From positions 18,780,352-18,844,351 of the forward strand of contig NC_080720.1 in NCBI RefSeq assembly GCF_019097595.1: DNA of 64,000 nt, read 5' to 3'. A program made the translations under genes and the position numbers. The stretch comes from Hemibagrus wyckioides (lineage: Eukaryota; Chordata; Actinopteri; Siluriformes; Bagridae). Shown here piece by piece: positions 24,307-36,989 of the stretch (positions within the stretch are counted from its first letter, which is position 1; each line of letters starts with the position of its first letter). Below the pieces are notes generated by a model. It did not search any database. It was given only the letters and a program-made list of their open reading frames with translations, and had not been told where the DNA came from.

Positions 24307-24351
<45 letters not shown>
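24307..24351. repeat. (GA)n microsatellite upstream of sp7
   Basis: About 22 GA units with one slip, roughly 170 bp upstream of the sp7 start codon. GA/CT tracts near promoters can hold nucleosome-free DNA, but no function is shown here. Confidence 0.95.
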
Positions 24352-24352
<1 letters not shown>

Positions 24353-24896
24353 TTCATATAGGACATCCTGTTGCAAAAAAGGCTTAAAAGTATCTTTTCA
24401 AGCGTTTCTCAAGTCTCATAAGTTTTCACGTTCCTACGTCAAATTATTTTGCGTCACAACTATCAGAGCAGCCTTCAATAATTAAAACATCCATGGCTAT
24501 ACACAGAAATCAGAATCTTCTTACATCTGAAGTTAAGGAGCTCACTTTCTGTCGGTATTAGCTGCAGGCTATGACATGGACTACTGAATTTTGTAATTAA
24601 ATATATATATATATACATCCAAACTGACAAGTTTAGGAAGTCCCCACATTCTCGACTTGACAGGAAGGTGGATGAACAAAAAGACAAAGAGGAGCCTAGA
24701 AATAAAAGCACCGAAGTAAACTTTTCTTTCTCACAGGGGTGATACCACCAAGCATGCATGTTCTATATAACTATGAGGTCTGTGTCTCTTTTGCGGAAGA
24801 AAGTGCATGTGGTGTAGCCAACCTTCAGTGGAATTAGAGTAGTGGTCAAGGTATTAAGGTATATTTTAAAAAGATATATTAAGATTTTCAGGTAGA

Positions 24897-24972
<76 letters not shown>

Positions 24973-25040
24973 GTCCGTCCGTCCGTCCATCCATCCATCC
25001 ATCCATCCATCCATCCTTCCATCCATCATCCATCCATCCA
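24897..25040. repeat. (CTAT)n-(CCGT)n-(CATC)n compound microsatellite
   Basis: About 19 CTAT units, then four CTGT/CCGT units, then about 12 CATC units with decay at the end. Confidence 0.95.
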
Positions 25041-25355
25041 TATATCAAAACAAGCACCCTTGATGGTAGTGTCCCAAGAAAAAAAAAAAAAAGTTTACCT
25101 TTATTTCTGACAGTTTAAGTGAGGAGTATTAAGCACAGGTTACATGAACGGGATGTGTATTGTCTGTTCGCAATGTTCATTATACTGTCAACAGTATGAA
25201 ATACAGTACTTGTACATAAATGCTGCAAAAGGAGCCCATATAGTTCTCAGGAAAATACAAGGTCACTTTAGCCTATATGCAAAAATAATCTAATTAGACT
25301 AAAGCTTACATTTTTAAATTAAATTAAATTGCATCACTTACACAATTGAACAGGA

Positions 25356-25356
25356 C

Positions 25357-25429
<73 letters not shown>
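25356..25429. repeat. (GATA)n microsatellite
   Basis: About 18 perfect ATAG/GATA units. The complementary orientation to the CTAT array at 24897 means the two arrays, 460 bp apart, could pair as an inverted repeat. Confidence 0.95.
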
Positions 25430-28400
25430 ACTGCACCAGCAACTTACATACAAGTTCACACATTAAATAATAGAACATGAGAACATAAATGACATCTTGC
25501 ACTGAGACATACCTGGTAGATACAATTTGCCAAAAGCAAGTAAGCAAGATAGATGTAATAACAATAGGGAAACTTAAAAAGACAAAAGAAAAATTATTAC
25601 TAGTAATGTAACAATTTACACTAGTAACACTAGTCACAAACTAGGCAAACTAAAGACAATACAATGTTGATTTATAATAGTACAATAAATAAAATAACTA
25701 TGAACACAGGGTTCCCTCCAATAGAAACATTAAACCTCTGGTATAACATGCCCGTGTAATGTTCTGATAATGTTCCCCACTTGTAAACAACAGTATAAAA
25801 TAGTTTCAATTTTTCGCTTTTTTGTTAGTCACAATGCCAAATATCTTTAAGATTTTATGAAATTCTTCAAACTGAATCTATGTGCAAGTGAACTGACAAT
25901 TGAGTAGCATGTACTGACTATATCAGTAAGATATACTTCGTCATATGGTCCATAGGAAATATAAAAGTGAGTCTCACAAAATTTTTTTTTTTTATCATAC
26001 AACATTGTTTATTTATACACATAAATATTAATGCTTTTGTAAAATTTTGATATGGTGTAATTTCCTAGAGTATCTGTACCATACACACAGTAGATATATT
26101 TATCTAGTATTTTAGAAAATATATAAAAGGAAAGAAAGACAGACAAAAAGAAAAAGAAAAGAATAAGGATAGATAGATTTATGTATAGATTTATGAGCTT
26201 CGAGTATTATTTGGATGTCGGCTCAAACATTTAAAATTGGTGAAAATAAATAAAAACAGTTGAGATTAAAGCCATTACTCTTGCATTTTCAGCAACTGAA
26301 AGATCAGCGACAAGTAAAGCCACTTGAAGTGTGGGAGTGTAGACTTGTGTAGGCTCAGAATGACTTAAACCTATGATTAAAGGTCTTTAAAGGGACACTC
26401 CAAAACATTTCAATAGCAGGTTCATTAAGCTGAGCACAATATTAATGCCAACATGAGAAACCTGGGATTCTTTATATGGCTTGTGATTCATAAGATAAAT
26501 AAAACACTGCAAAGAAAAGGCAGGGTGATATCATCAGTATTTTCCATTTTCTGCAATCAAGGGACAGGATGATTGAGGCTAAGAATGGTTGCCACATTTA
26601 AAGGCAACTCCTAAAAATCTCCCAACTGTCTCTTATTTATTCTGTTTAACACAAAAGTGATTATGAGATGGTAAAGTATTAAAACGTTTAAATGTAATAT
26701 ACACATCATATAATGCATATAATAATATACACACTGGAATATCGATTTCTTAAGTCTAGCAGAAAAATGCAGCATGCTTTTCCACTTTGTGTGAGGCTAG
26801 CTTACACACATTTATCAAATAAATAAACAGTTAAAATGGTCTTCCGGTAGCCCATCTTGGTTTGGAGTGTCCTTGTGGGTGTCTTTTTTTTTTTCCAAAA
26901 TGAGTGGAGAGAAGATTAAAATTGTTTTCAAAAATAAACATATAATTTCATTCTTTATTTTTTTCCTTCAATTACAAGGCTTGGTCAGAGCAGGCTTGTA
27001 GTTTGTGAGAGTTTGGCCCTCACTGTAACACACAGACTATATTTAGCAGTCTGCTCTCCAACTGACCCTCTCTCTGTGTCTTTTGCTCTCTCTCTGTCTT
27101 CGTCGTTCGGAGTCTCTACCTCTCGCACTTACACATGCACAATCATTTAATTCTTTATCTTAGTCATGCAGGATGGCATACTGACTACAGATGGGTTTCC
27201 TTTAGAGGGCACTGTCAAGCCCACTGCAAGTCTGGTCCATTTGTAATGTATTACATCATATTACTTGTAATACTGTATGTTTGTTCAAGCTCTGGTCAGT
27301 GTAAATGTAGGACCTTGTGCTATACTGTACCTTAAGGAAATTTGGAAAAAAGAAGAAAAAAAAAAAGGTAAATGCATAGGTAAATCTTTTTTGTTTTTTT
27401 TACATTACTCAAATAAACAAATTGAGTTTTTTAAATACATCATTGCTCTTTTAAAATGATCCTAAAACAACTCTAAAACTAGAAGCTGTATAAACATTGC
27501 TTATAGTTTCAAATGGAAATGTAAAAAGGAATTTAACACCAAACAAGGGCTGTTTTTTATGATGAGCATAATTAATACCGTATGTTGATATATTAGCAAT
27601 TATATTAATAATGAATGTACATAGAAGCTGTATCCGGAGCTCATTCAGTAGTTAAAGGTTAATTGAGGCACAGACAGACAGGATACCTAGAGAGAATTCT
27701 GTCAGGAATGAAGACAGACTGGATCACAGAAGCAGCCGTGTATTGGTAGGTCATAGACCTGCAAGCTAGGATGCTTGAAAAAGTAATAAAATGGTATACA
27801 TAATAGAAAACTATACACTATACAGTAAACACAAAACACTTCTTTGTAATAAGTGTAAAACAAGATGTAATCGCAGCTTATTTTGTTATTAAATACTTTC
27901 ATTATTTTTTCTCTCCCCAGAACACTTACCACTCTTTAACTTCTTATTTTGTGATGTGAAAAGTATGATAGGAAATCTTTTTTCAACTGATTGAACAGAT
28001 CTGAGCAAGTCTGAAGTCACAAAATGAAACTTAATAAAAATGACTAATTTATTCTTTAATACTCGATTCTTTTTGAACATACTTTGAACAGCTTATATAA
28101 TATTTAATAACCTGACCTACTAAGATTGATTCATAACCACAGTTTGAGCACTGCATTTTTCATCTCATGTCAATAGAAGATATCCTCCCTTTTTGGAAAG
28201 GGAAAGAAGGGGGTGTTGGATCCAAGGTTTCTCATTAAACATAGACCAGCTACATTTAGGAAGTCAGAACTTGAGATTATGTGTAAAAACTTTGCAATGA
28301 TGTAGTAGTGCTACATAACTAGTAAATAGGGACGAAAAAGGTATCTGTTTTCATTATAACCTTGCATAACTCCCATAGACGTCATCTTTACTGTCTCAAA

Positions 28401-28500
28401 ATGGTTGCTTGTCTGTTTGTAATTTAAGTTACTAAAAATGGGAATATTTTGCGTGTTGTATTGTTAAACCATTAGTGAAATATGCAGTATTCTGAGCAAA
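25430..28500. other. Gene-free AT-rich interval upstream of sp7
   Basis: No open frame with recognisable content. 26540-26640 and 26975-27130 are the least simple-repeat-like parts. Nothing else can be supported. Confidence 0.4.
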
Positions 28501-28549
28501 AATAAAACACGTTGCTAATAATTACTATAAGGTGATTCTAAAACTTTAA

Positions 28550-29600
28550 TCATTAGATGGGTTGAGTGCTCATGGCACAACTTCAATGCTGAAATGCAAC
28601 TTAAGCCCCTGCTTCACATGCATTGAATATAAACGGTAAATTATAGCTCCACATATGGAAGCCTTGATTGATGTAGCATGAGGAAATGTGAGGAAGTGTG
28701 AGGCTCTTCTTGCGATTTGTATGTGGTTTCCCCATTTCTCCTAATAGCTTTGCAATTTCCCTTTGATGATCAGTAATAACACATCCTGAAAGTGTGTATA
28801 AAATTGAAAGGAGAGGTGTAGAGAGTCATAATACGGAGAGCCAGTGGAAGTAAGCACTTTACGGGGATGTTCTTTCGGTGCTTATCCCCACCAACAGTTC
28901 TCTTCAAAGGGGAAAAGAGACTGCATCTGTAATTAAAGATTTAGTAGGAAACCATTTAGTAGGAAATCATTGCGTGTCTATTTTTGAATTATTGACATTA
29001 AAGTTGGGCAGAGTAATAGCTTGTAAAAGCATAGATTACTGCACTTTATGACAAGTGTGTGTGCAAGAATGTGTAAAAACTGAGAGCAAGGAGCAGAATG
29101 TGTGAGCAGTAACTTCTCTACTTTTTATACTTTACATCAGCTTGGGCATGACAGAAGGGTAGGACCACAGACAAAAACCCATTTGATACTGAGTGTAACT
29201 TTTAGATTGGCCTCTTCTGAAATCCTATATTTTTAATCCCAAAACAGAATGATGGATTATTCTTTATCCTAACACAGGGTTATTGTAACTGTAACACTGT
29301 AGTGTTTGGCTTCAACAAATATCACATTTCAAATGCAGAGGTGTTTTATTTGAACTGTAAATCTACAGAGTGAGTGATTGGCTTGGAACATATTTCACAG
29401 CCTTTTTTCTTGGGTCTGGGGTCAATATGCTTTCATCATCAGCCTGTGTCGTCAGCGCGGCGAGGCCTCGGGGTGGTTAAATAGGAATCAGTGGAATCAA
29501 ATGTCCCTGAATTCCTTCACTGCAGCCCTCAGAAAATTCAGCTTAATACTCCTGCCACGCAGGGAAAATGTGAAATGATTAGATGTGTGTGAGTGGCTCT
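28550..29600. other. Low-repeat interval, possible conserved noncoding elements
   Basis: 28600-28920 and 29370-29580 are complex sequence without known repeats, including a CpG patch cgtcagcgcggcgaggcctc near 29450. No coding frame with motifs. They are candidate sp7 distal enhancers by position (5-5.5 kb upstream) only. Confidence 0.25.
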
Positions 29601-30491
29601 TATGATGGAAATGTGGTGAGGAAGAGATACAGGGTCAGGGACAGACTTGCCTAGCAGCATGACTGCTTTTTCCAGGCAGCATGGTCACAAAAATGGGAAT
29701 CCTACTGGAAAATAAGGCAGAGAGACAGACCTATGTAAAAGTGAGTTTAAGAGAAAGTTTAAGTGAGTCACCAATAGACATTTCTGCTAATAAGGTCTTA
29801 TTGCTGTGAATAAGGAATAACTCTTTTCTTTCAGCTATAAACCTGTGGCTTTGACACACTTCTCTGATGAAAAAAGTGGGGTTTTTTAAATAAAGTCTAG
29901 ATTTTTCTTTTTGCAATTCTAATCAACTCAACAGAGAAGAAACACACATTGAATTTCAAGGCAAATATTAGTAAATGATTTTACTGCATATCTGGCAGCT
30001 TGTGGCAAGATCACAAGTGACTTTCCCAGTTTACTGTAGAAACAGCAGTTCTGTTATGCTAGCCGCATCACTGAGACAAGGAAATGGACTAATGCAAACT
30101 CAAAAGCGTTCAAGAAGAACAATGCACACCCGGTTTTAGTGGATATGAGGAAGGAAGGAAACTGAAGAGAAGAGAACAGACACAGAGACAGAAGTCTTAT
30201 ACATCAAGGTAAAAATAAGCAGGTTGTACCTAAAGAGAACCTTTCCTTTAAACCCCAAAAACAAAACAAGAAAGGCCAGAAAGCCACACCATATGTAAGC
30301 TAAAGGAGTCTTAGACCACCCAGTGCTGCTCCCACACCCTGAAACTAAATGAGGGAAGCAGCAGCATGTAAAATATAGCCATTACAAAGCAAAACATTAG
30401 ACTCTTGAGTATAACACAGCCACCACCTTTAGCTTTGTGGACATTCTTGTATTTTGAAAGTAACATAAGACCCCCTATCAAAATGATTCAT

Positions 30492-30496
<5 letters not shown>

Positions 30497-30563
<67 letters not shown>
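30497..30563. repeat. (TC)n-(TA)n compound microsatellite
   Basis: About 18 TC units followed by about 14 TA units. Confidence 0.95.
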
Positions 30564-30566
<3 letters not shown>

Positions 30567-30699
30567 ACACAATATATCTGTACATGTTTGCGCAACAGAT
30601 ACGAAACTGCTTGTCAACAAAGCATCCTTAATGCTTCAGCCTTCACTAGATGCATGTAAGAGTACGAAAAGCGCTCTTGCCATGCAGTCTGAACCTGAA

Positions 30700-31030
30700 A
30701 ATAAAGTAGCAAACCCTTCCCTTCCATGGCTGAGGCGTGCGGTCTGAGACTGCCTCTAAATCGGGAGGCCTGGCTCGGCTCGGCGCAGCGCGGCATCCCC
30801 CACACTGAGCGGACACGATGGGTGTGGCCCCTGAACAGTTGGTTTTTGAGGGGGCCCCTCCCGAAACACTGTGCCACATGCCAGCGCCCAAGGGCTCCAG
30901 TCAGCCTGACCAAAGCCACCACGAACTACCCACGCCACGTTAGCAGACCAGCTTTTAGCAAAGGGCTCCCCCTGCAGGAGCTGAACCAACAATTCCAATT
31001 TCACAATGGTCTTTCCCCTTCACCTCCTGC
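30700..31030. other. GC-rich block of unknown nature
   Basis: Marked GC rise (ggctcggctcggcgcagcgc; ggggcccctcccgaaacact) in an AT-rich interval. Overlapping open frames on both strands show no protein motif, and no splice-bounded exon stands out. It could be regulatory DNA or a decayed insertion. Confidence 0.3.
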
Positions 31031-31579
31031 CTCGAACAATGCCTTACACTAATACCTGCCAAGCTGTTGTTTAGTTCTATGTGCACACAAGGTTGTGTAG
31101 TGGATCACAGAATGAAAATCTTTATATATACAGCAGGTCTTTATGTCTGTCATATCTTAGCAGCAAATTGATTATCTCTGTTGCTCAGTTTAAATTAGGA
31201 TTATTCATATGAAAGCCAAAGCCGTGCAGTCTACCCTGTCATCTAAAGAGCAGAGATTTTGGACAAAATCTACACTGTACAAAGGCAGAAATATTTTGCT
31301 ATCAATAATCTGAAACAGTAGCCAGAGCTGGTAGTTTTGTATTTCTGGAATGGAAATACATGTCATCTGAGGTAATTCTGAGCCAGGCTTTATTTTTCAC
31401 AACACTGGGAGCCGAGACATATTAGAACCAGCACTTGTACTCGTCCAAGTCAAACATAACAGCTCCTGTTCCTCATTCAGTGACCCATAATAATTTGATG
31501 GATTTTTAGAGCTAACGGATATTTAGCAAGTTAATATGTGCTTCCTAAACAATCAACCATAATATGGCACTAATTTGAA

Positions 31580-31800
31580 AAGTAAAGGAGTTGCAGGGTG
31601 AGTGGAGCGGCTGGTTTGAATCAGCAGAGGCCTCAGCCTGGGTTCAGCTTTACTGCCTCCCCCTCTCGGTTTTAAACTGATCTGCGTGTTTGTGGAAGTG
31701 CGGCTGGCGGTCGGCTGCTTGGCCTGTGAGGCAGCGCTGTTTAATTGGCCTTTGTTGTGGTGAAAGTGGGGTGCTGTGGTCACATCTGTACAATAGTGAT
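31580..31800. promoter_or_regulatory. Candidate enhancer with adjoining SOX- and RUNX-type motifs
   Basis: Complex, moderately GC-rich sequence about 7.5 kb upstream of sp7. At 31747-31762 the string ggcctttgttgtggtg joins a SOX core (CTTTGTT) to a RUNX core (TGTGGT), after a homeobox-like taattggcc. Runx2 and Sox factors act upstream of Sp7 in bone cells, which makes the pairing suggestive. Function is inferred only. Confidence 0.3.
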
Positions 31801-32888
31801 GGCGGCTGCCAATAAACACACATATATGCGTGCACACACGTATATATGCATGCATGCATATAGGAAACTGTGAAATAAGGTGAGTTCACGGAATTACAGA
31901 AAGAGCCCACTGGCAAACCATGGCTAGGGGTGTCGGAATGACTCAGTGTTTAAATACTCTGATATATTTCCTCTGTGTAAGGGGATTTTGAGAAGCATAT
32001 AATTATCACATTTACAAAGGATAGCTTCTGAATAATAAGATGGTGCGTTGTTGTAAAGTTTAGCAGAGTGGTGTGTAAGCTGCGAGAGACAGAGAGGGAA
32101 AGACAGACAGACAGAGAATCTGGCTTTGGTGGTAACAAGCCCTGACTCCCCATTCACTTTTTGGTTCAATTTGATTCAATCTTTATTTTTTTTGGCTCTC
32201 AGATATACACTGCTGGTTTTCATTCAGGACTTTAATATACACATGATTCCTTTAATATAGAAAAAAATATATGTTTAATATCCTACACATTTAGTTTAAT
32301 AACATTAAAATATTTAAAGAAATAGTACCCCTCCTTCTTCGCTTACCACCTACCCTCCCCCCACCCCAATACTACTTCATCTCTCTCTCATGTGGGACTG
32401 ATTGAGCTTGTGGATTCAGCTTCATGAAAGATGGCTGTGGCTCAGTGGAGGCAACCCTCTGCAGCTCCAATCTCCCCTTACCCTAATGAGGCTATGCACA
32501 CAAACACACACACACACAAGCAAAATGTTTGGCAGTTCTTAGTAATCTGCTTTCTACTTCATGTCGTGTTTTCCATCTGTCCTACTCTCCTCCAAACATA
32601 TTGCTTCTCTCCTTTCTTACCATGTAAGTGCTCCTACGGGCTGCAAACTCATTAATCATTATAACATTAACACAGAGAGATCAATGCAGCTTGATGCATA
32701 CAAACAAACAAACAAACAAACAAAAAAAGAAATGCAGCCCACAAAGTGATCATGTACACGCTAGCTTTGTCAAGCAAGCTAAGAGATATCAAAGATTTAA
32801 CCAAATGCACAAAAGAATATTTATATAAGGTCTAAATGTACTAATAATAACAATATTTAAAAATATGTCTGAGAATAGCAGCATTGTC

Positions 32889-32953
<65 letters not shown>

Positions 32954-33127
32954 TTACACTGTAAAACATTTAAAAATTAAAAAATATATTTCAGCTGCTG
33001 CCTTAAATCGTGAATAAATTCCACTTGAAGATAAGCTTTTGTTACAGAGTTACAGAGAAGAAATAAGTTAACATAATTTAATCAGGCTATCATGTTTTAC
33101 AGTGTAACTAACTAACTAACTAACTAA
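32889..33127. repeat. (CTAA)n microsatellite interrupted by a MITE
   Basis: About 16 CTAA units (32889-32953) and another 5 units (33108-33127) are separated by the MITE at 32956-33105, so a single array was split by the insertion, or the array expanded around it. Confidence 0.9.
32956..33105. mobile_element. Small palindromic-ended MITE
   Basis: A 16-bp perfect inverted repeat bounds it: ttacactgtaaaacat at 32954-32969 and atgttttacagtgtaa at 33092-33107. Reading the outermost TA pairs as target duplication gives an element of about 148 bp with Tc1/mariner-type insertion. The interior is AT-rich and non-coding. A helper transposase is not visible. Confidence 0.75.
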
Positions 33128-33350
33128 CATCTGACAAGATTACCTGTGGCTTATGTGTACTTGTGTGTAATTCATGCTACATATGTTGTCTGCTAAATGC
33201 TAAATGCAGACGTAAATTTTCTGAAAATCCTCATCAGCTTTGAATTTCCCTCATTAGGGAAAGGTACAAACAGACATTATTATTTACATTGTATATTGGA
33301 TTTTCATTTACTTCTATTTAATTTTTCATAGGGAAAGCATAGCTTCGGCC

Positions 33351-33365
33351 CAGCAGATGGTGCTG
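33351..33365 (+). promoter_or_regulatory. CTCF-like motif
   Basis: Reads CCAGCAGATGGTGCT, one base from the vertebrate CTCF core CCAGCAGATGGCGCT. With the motif at 12762-12779 (opposite strand) it flanks sp7 in divergent orientation. Sequence match only. Confidence 0.35.
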
Positions 33366-33906
33366 TTTAATAAAGTCATAAGTTGAGTGTTACAGTACAG
33401 TGCCATTCAAAAGTATTAGAACAGCAAACATCATCACCAGCTTCTCTTCCTGGTTGCACCAATCTTCCAGTTTCCTGACGCTTCTGTGCTGCACAATGGC
33501 ATGTACTGCTATCTTGACAGCACTCCAAAATGTCAAAGCTTCACATATCACCTGAGGCATTTAGTGTTTCCTCAGCAGTAAACTGAAAACCTTTGGACTC
33601 AAGTTATGTTGGGGAAAACACTATAAGTGTTATGCCAGTTCATTACCCATAGGGTAATTCATTAGTGCTGTGCATACTTGTCCAGTTTACTAGCCATAAT
33701 TTTGCAGCCCTGAACCCTCGATTTCATGCTGCTGGCCGAGCTCTTTCATACTGATCTTGGTCTTGAGCCAATAGTGAAAATGGGTTTACAGGTATCTTTG
33801 AAATTTTACACCTTTCTTAGAAAAGCCAAAGAGTTAGTTCTGTTTAGTCTCGAAAACGCTCAAACCATCTTCTAATGAAGGGCTTTTGCAATAATCCATA
33901 ATAATT

Positions 33907-34122
33907 TCACAATAAAAAGTTTGTTCCTCTGTTGACAGTCTGTTTCAGAGGATTTCCAGTGTGAAGCAATTTGTCCTTCTCAAATGCTGTGTATTCTTCA
34001 GGGATGCAAATGTTAATTGGTGTCACCACTTGAACACCATTTCTGTCAATAGCACAGACAAATTCTCTGGATAAATATGCACGCTCAAACACTTGAGTCT
34101 TGCCTTGAGGGGAATGTTTCAT
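33907..34122 (-). other. Unidentified 71-codon open frame
   Basis: The minus-strand frame has an ordinary, non-repetitive composition (ERAYLSREFVCAIDRNGVQV, then TPINICIPEEYTAFEKDKLL) unlike the surrounding simple-sequence frames. I do not recognise it. It may be a decayed transposon or retrogene fragment; the flanks 33400-34560 have no termini I could identify, and adjoining frames are broken by stops. No evidence of expression. Confidence 0.25.
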
Positions 34123-35187
34123 AGGTCAACATCTCTACACTCACCATATCTCTAGGCAAATGATCGCCCCAGATTCTTTCTGCCTTTGATGTCTGTCTGT
34201 AAAATGGCTCAAGTCAATCAAAGCTTGAGTCATACCTTTCAAGGACCAGCTCACAGATGGTGTTGTTCTGTCACTCTGCAGGTTGTTAAAGTCTGGCAGC
34301 TTCATTTTACTTCACACTCATCATCCCACTGCTATCAAAAAAGGGAAAAAAAAGGGAGAAATGGACCCTCTTCTAATTTTATTTGCAAACCATTGTCCAC
34401 ATCCAGGAACTCTCTCAGTATATTTTGAATGTTCTTTAGTATCACTAACACAATTGATTCACTGTTACTGTTATCACTGTTTTGCATTAGGTTTTTGGAT
34501 CTACAGAAGTTCTTGTTTTAAATCTCCAAAGAATAAACTGTAGGACTGACTCATCCTGTGTTATTATGATTACCCTGAAATATTTATTAAAAGGTTAATG
34601 GAAAATAATTTACGGTAAAGAAATAAATAGCATATACACACAATCAATATTATAGATATTTATAATAAACATTTATCTTTACACAGAATATTTGGTGTAT
34701 TCTTCAGGGGCAGCATGCATTCACATGTTTCTTTATTGAAGGCACCTCTGGTGTACATTCAACAATTCTAATACATGTATAACATTATGTTTGATCCTTA
34801 TAAGAATGATTCAGGGATACAAAACCATAGGGTTGCATTCACGTGAGTATTTGGCCCAGTGTGTTATCTTATTAAAATGTGAAAAATGTAGATTGATGGT
34901 GGATTGTGTTGTAGCCACTGATTAGGCATACTCTGAATCTGTGGTGGACAAGGATGCTTTAGCCATAAAGCAGGCCCCTTGGTAGGACAGAATTGCAGAA
35001 TTGCTCTGGCTCGGTCCCCTCATGGCAGATAACTGGCACCTATTTTATGTATTATGTACTTTTCTAGAGTATATAAGAGATGTACTTGCTTGAAGAGATG
35101 GCTAGTGCAAATGTTGAGATACCCCAAATGTACAATTCGTATACTAGAAAAAAGTCAATATTTTTACAAAAATATATGCATTACATA

Positions 35188-36599
35188 CAGTCCCCTCTGA
35201 AAGTATTGGAACATAAAGCTCAGTGCTTATGTGACAATAGATAGAAATGTCAAAAATTTGTGACATTTACATCTACATGTTTACAACATAGTGGCTTTTG
35301 TTTGAACACACCCTCCATAAATCAAGTGATCAAAGATATTAGTACATATAACTGACAGGTCTTTCTTGTTGCTCAGCTGTATCCTATTTAAACAATCAAT
35401 AGCTCTGAATGCCTATGCTTAGTTTGAGCCCCAGGTTTCACCTGTAAAGTCTGCACTTGTCATCAAAATAGATAAACCATCATGAAGACCAGAGTATTGT
35501 CTATGGGAGAAAAGTAAGCCATTTTGAAGCTCAGGAATGTTGAAAGAAAAAAAAAAAAACACTAGTGCACTAACAACAGCAGGAAACAGGAAGACAATAG
35601 CAGCTGATGACAGAAACATTGTGAGAGTTGTCATGAAAAACCCAAGAACAATAGTCAGTGACATCACCAACAACATCCACAGGGCTGGGTGAAGGTATCA
35701 CAATCCATTGATCAAGAAGACTTCAAGAGCAGAAATTTAGAGGCCATACCACAAGATGCAAACCAGTCATCAGCTGTAAGAATCAAAGGCCAGACTGGAA
35801 TTCACAAAGAAAAACAAAGATAAAGCACAAAGCTTCTGAAACTAAGATAAACCTCTACAAAAGTGATGGAAAAGCCAAAGTGTGGAGAAAGAAAAGATCT
35901 GATCCAAACCCTACTAGCACATTGGTCAAGCATGGTGGAGATGAGAGTGTCATGACTTGGGCTTGCACGGCTGCTTCAGGAACAGACTCACTAATCTTTA
36001 CTGATGATGTAACTCATGATAGTAGCACCACAATGAATTCAGTCTACAGTCTACCAATTTACAGAAACATGCATCCAATCTAATCAAGAGGAAGTTCATC
36101 ATACAGAAAGACAATGAACCAAAACAAATTGTCAACTTAACAAAGGACTTCATCAGGTGAAAAAGTGGAAGGTTTTAGACTAAGGCCAAGTCAAGCACCA
36201 GACCTGAACCCAACCAAGATACATTTCACATCCTGAAGAGGAGAAACCCCCTGAAACAAAGGCAACCGAAAGAGGCTGTGGTACAAGCCTGGAGAAGCAT
36301 CAACAGAAGCAACAGTTTGTACAGAACAGCTGGATGCAGTTAATGTAAGCAAGGGATGTGCAACTAATTATTAAGTGTTATTTAATTTAAGACCATCGCA
36401 ATACCAATACTTTTGCTTATATAAAAAATGGGTTGTCTGCAAACCAAAGGAACCATGTTTTAAGTTGTTTAACACATCTGGGTGTTAATTTCAGTAAATG
36501 AAAATGTGATTTCTTGTCTCTTATTCACATTTTGATCTCAAACCCAAATGTTTTCAGTGTGTATTGGTTTTGCTGTTCAAATAATTTCAGAGGGGACTA
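35188..36599 (+). mobile_element. Full-length but dead Tc1/mariner element
   Basis: The left end CAGTCCCCTCTGAAAGTATT and right end ataatttcagaggggact form terminal inverted repeats next to TA dinucleotides. Length of about 1.4 kb fits a complete Tc1. The plus strand encodes broken transposase: the frame at 35880-36083 reads MWRKKRSDPNPTSTLVKHGG, then DESVMTWACTAASGTDSLIF, the usual G-rich block between the catalytic Asps. Upstream, gtgacatcaccaacaacatc (35660) corresponds to the N-terminal region. Multiple stops and shifts; no active enzyme. Confidence 0.8.
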
Positions 36600-36989
36600 T
36601 AAATGTATATTTTAGTATTAAATAACTTTATTCAGTTTATAAAGATTAAAATCTTTAAAACTACTTACTTGATAAGTCAAACATGATGAATGATTTATAC
36701 GGCATACAGAATTCTGGTGTGATGTCTGATGAATTCACTGTGGTGATATTAATATGATCACATGCGTACCTTTGTCTATTTTGAAACTAAATGCAAGTAA
36801 AATTTTTTATTTTATTTTATTTTTTTGCAAATGTTGGCCCTAATGGAAGTATGTGTAAAATATTGTTCTTGTTATTTGGATATACTGCTGCTTTTATGTA
36901 TAGTGTTTATAACTGTGTCTAGCCCTTGGTTCACTGAATGATACCACCTAGATCTATTTGTGCCTTTAAAAACTATTATTGTAATTATC

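Noticed and set aside
24897..25429. CRISPR-like array
   Set aside because: The repeats are simple tetranucleotides without spacers in a vertebrate genome.
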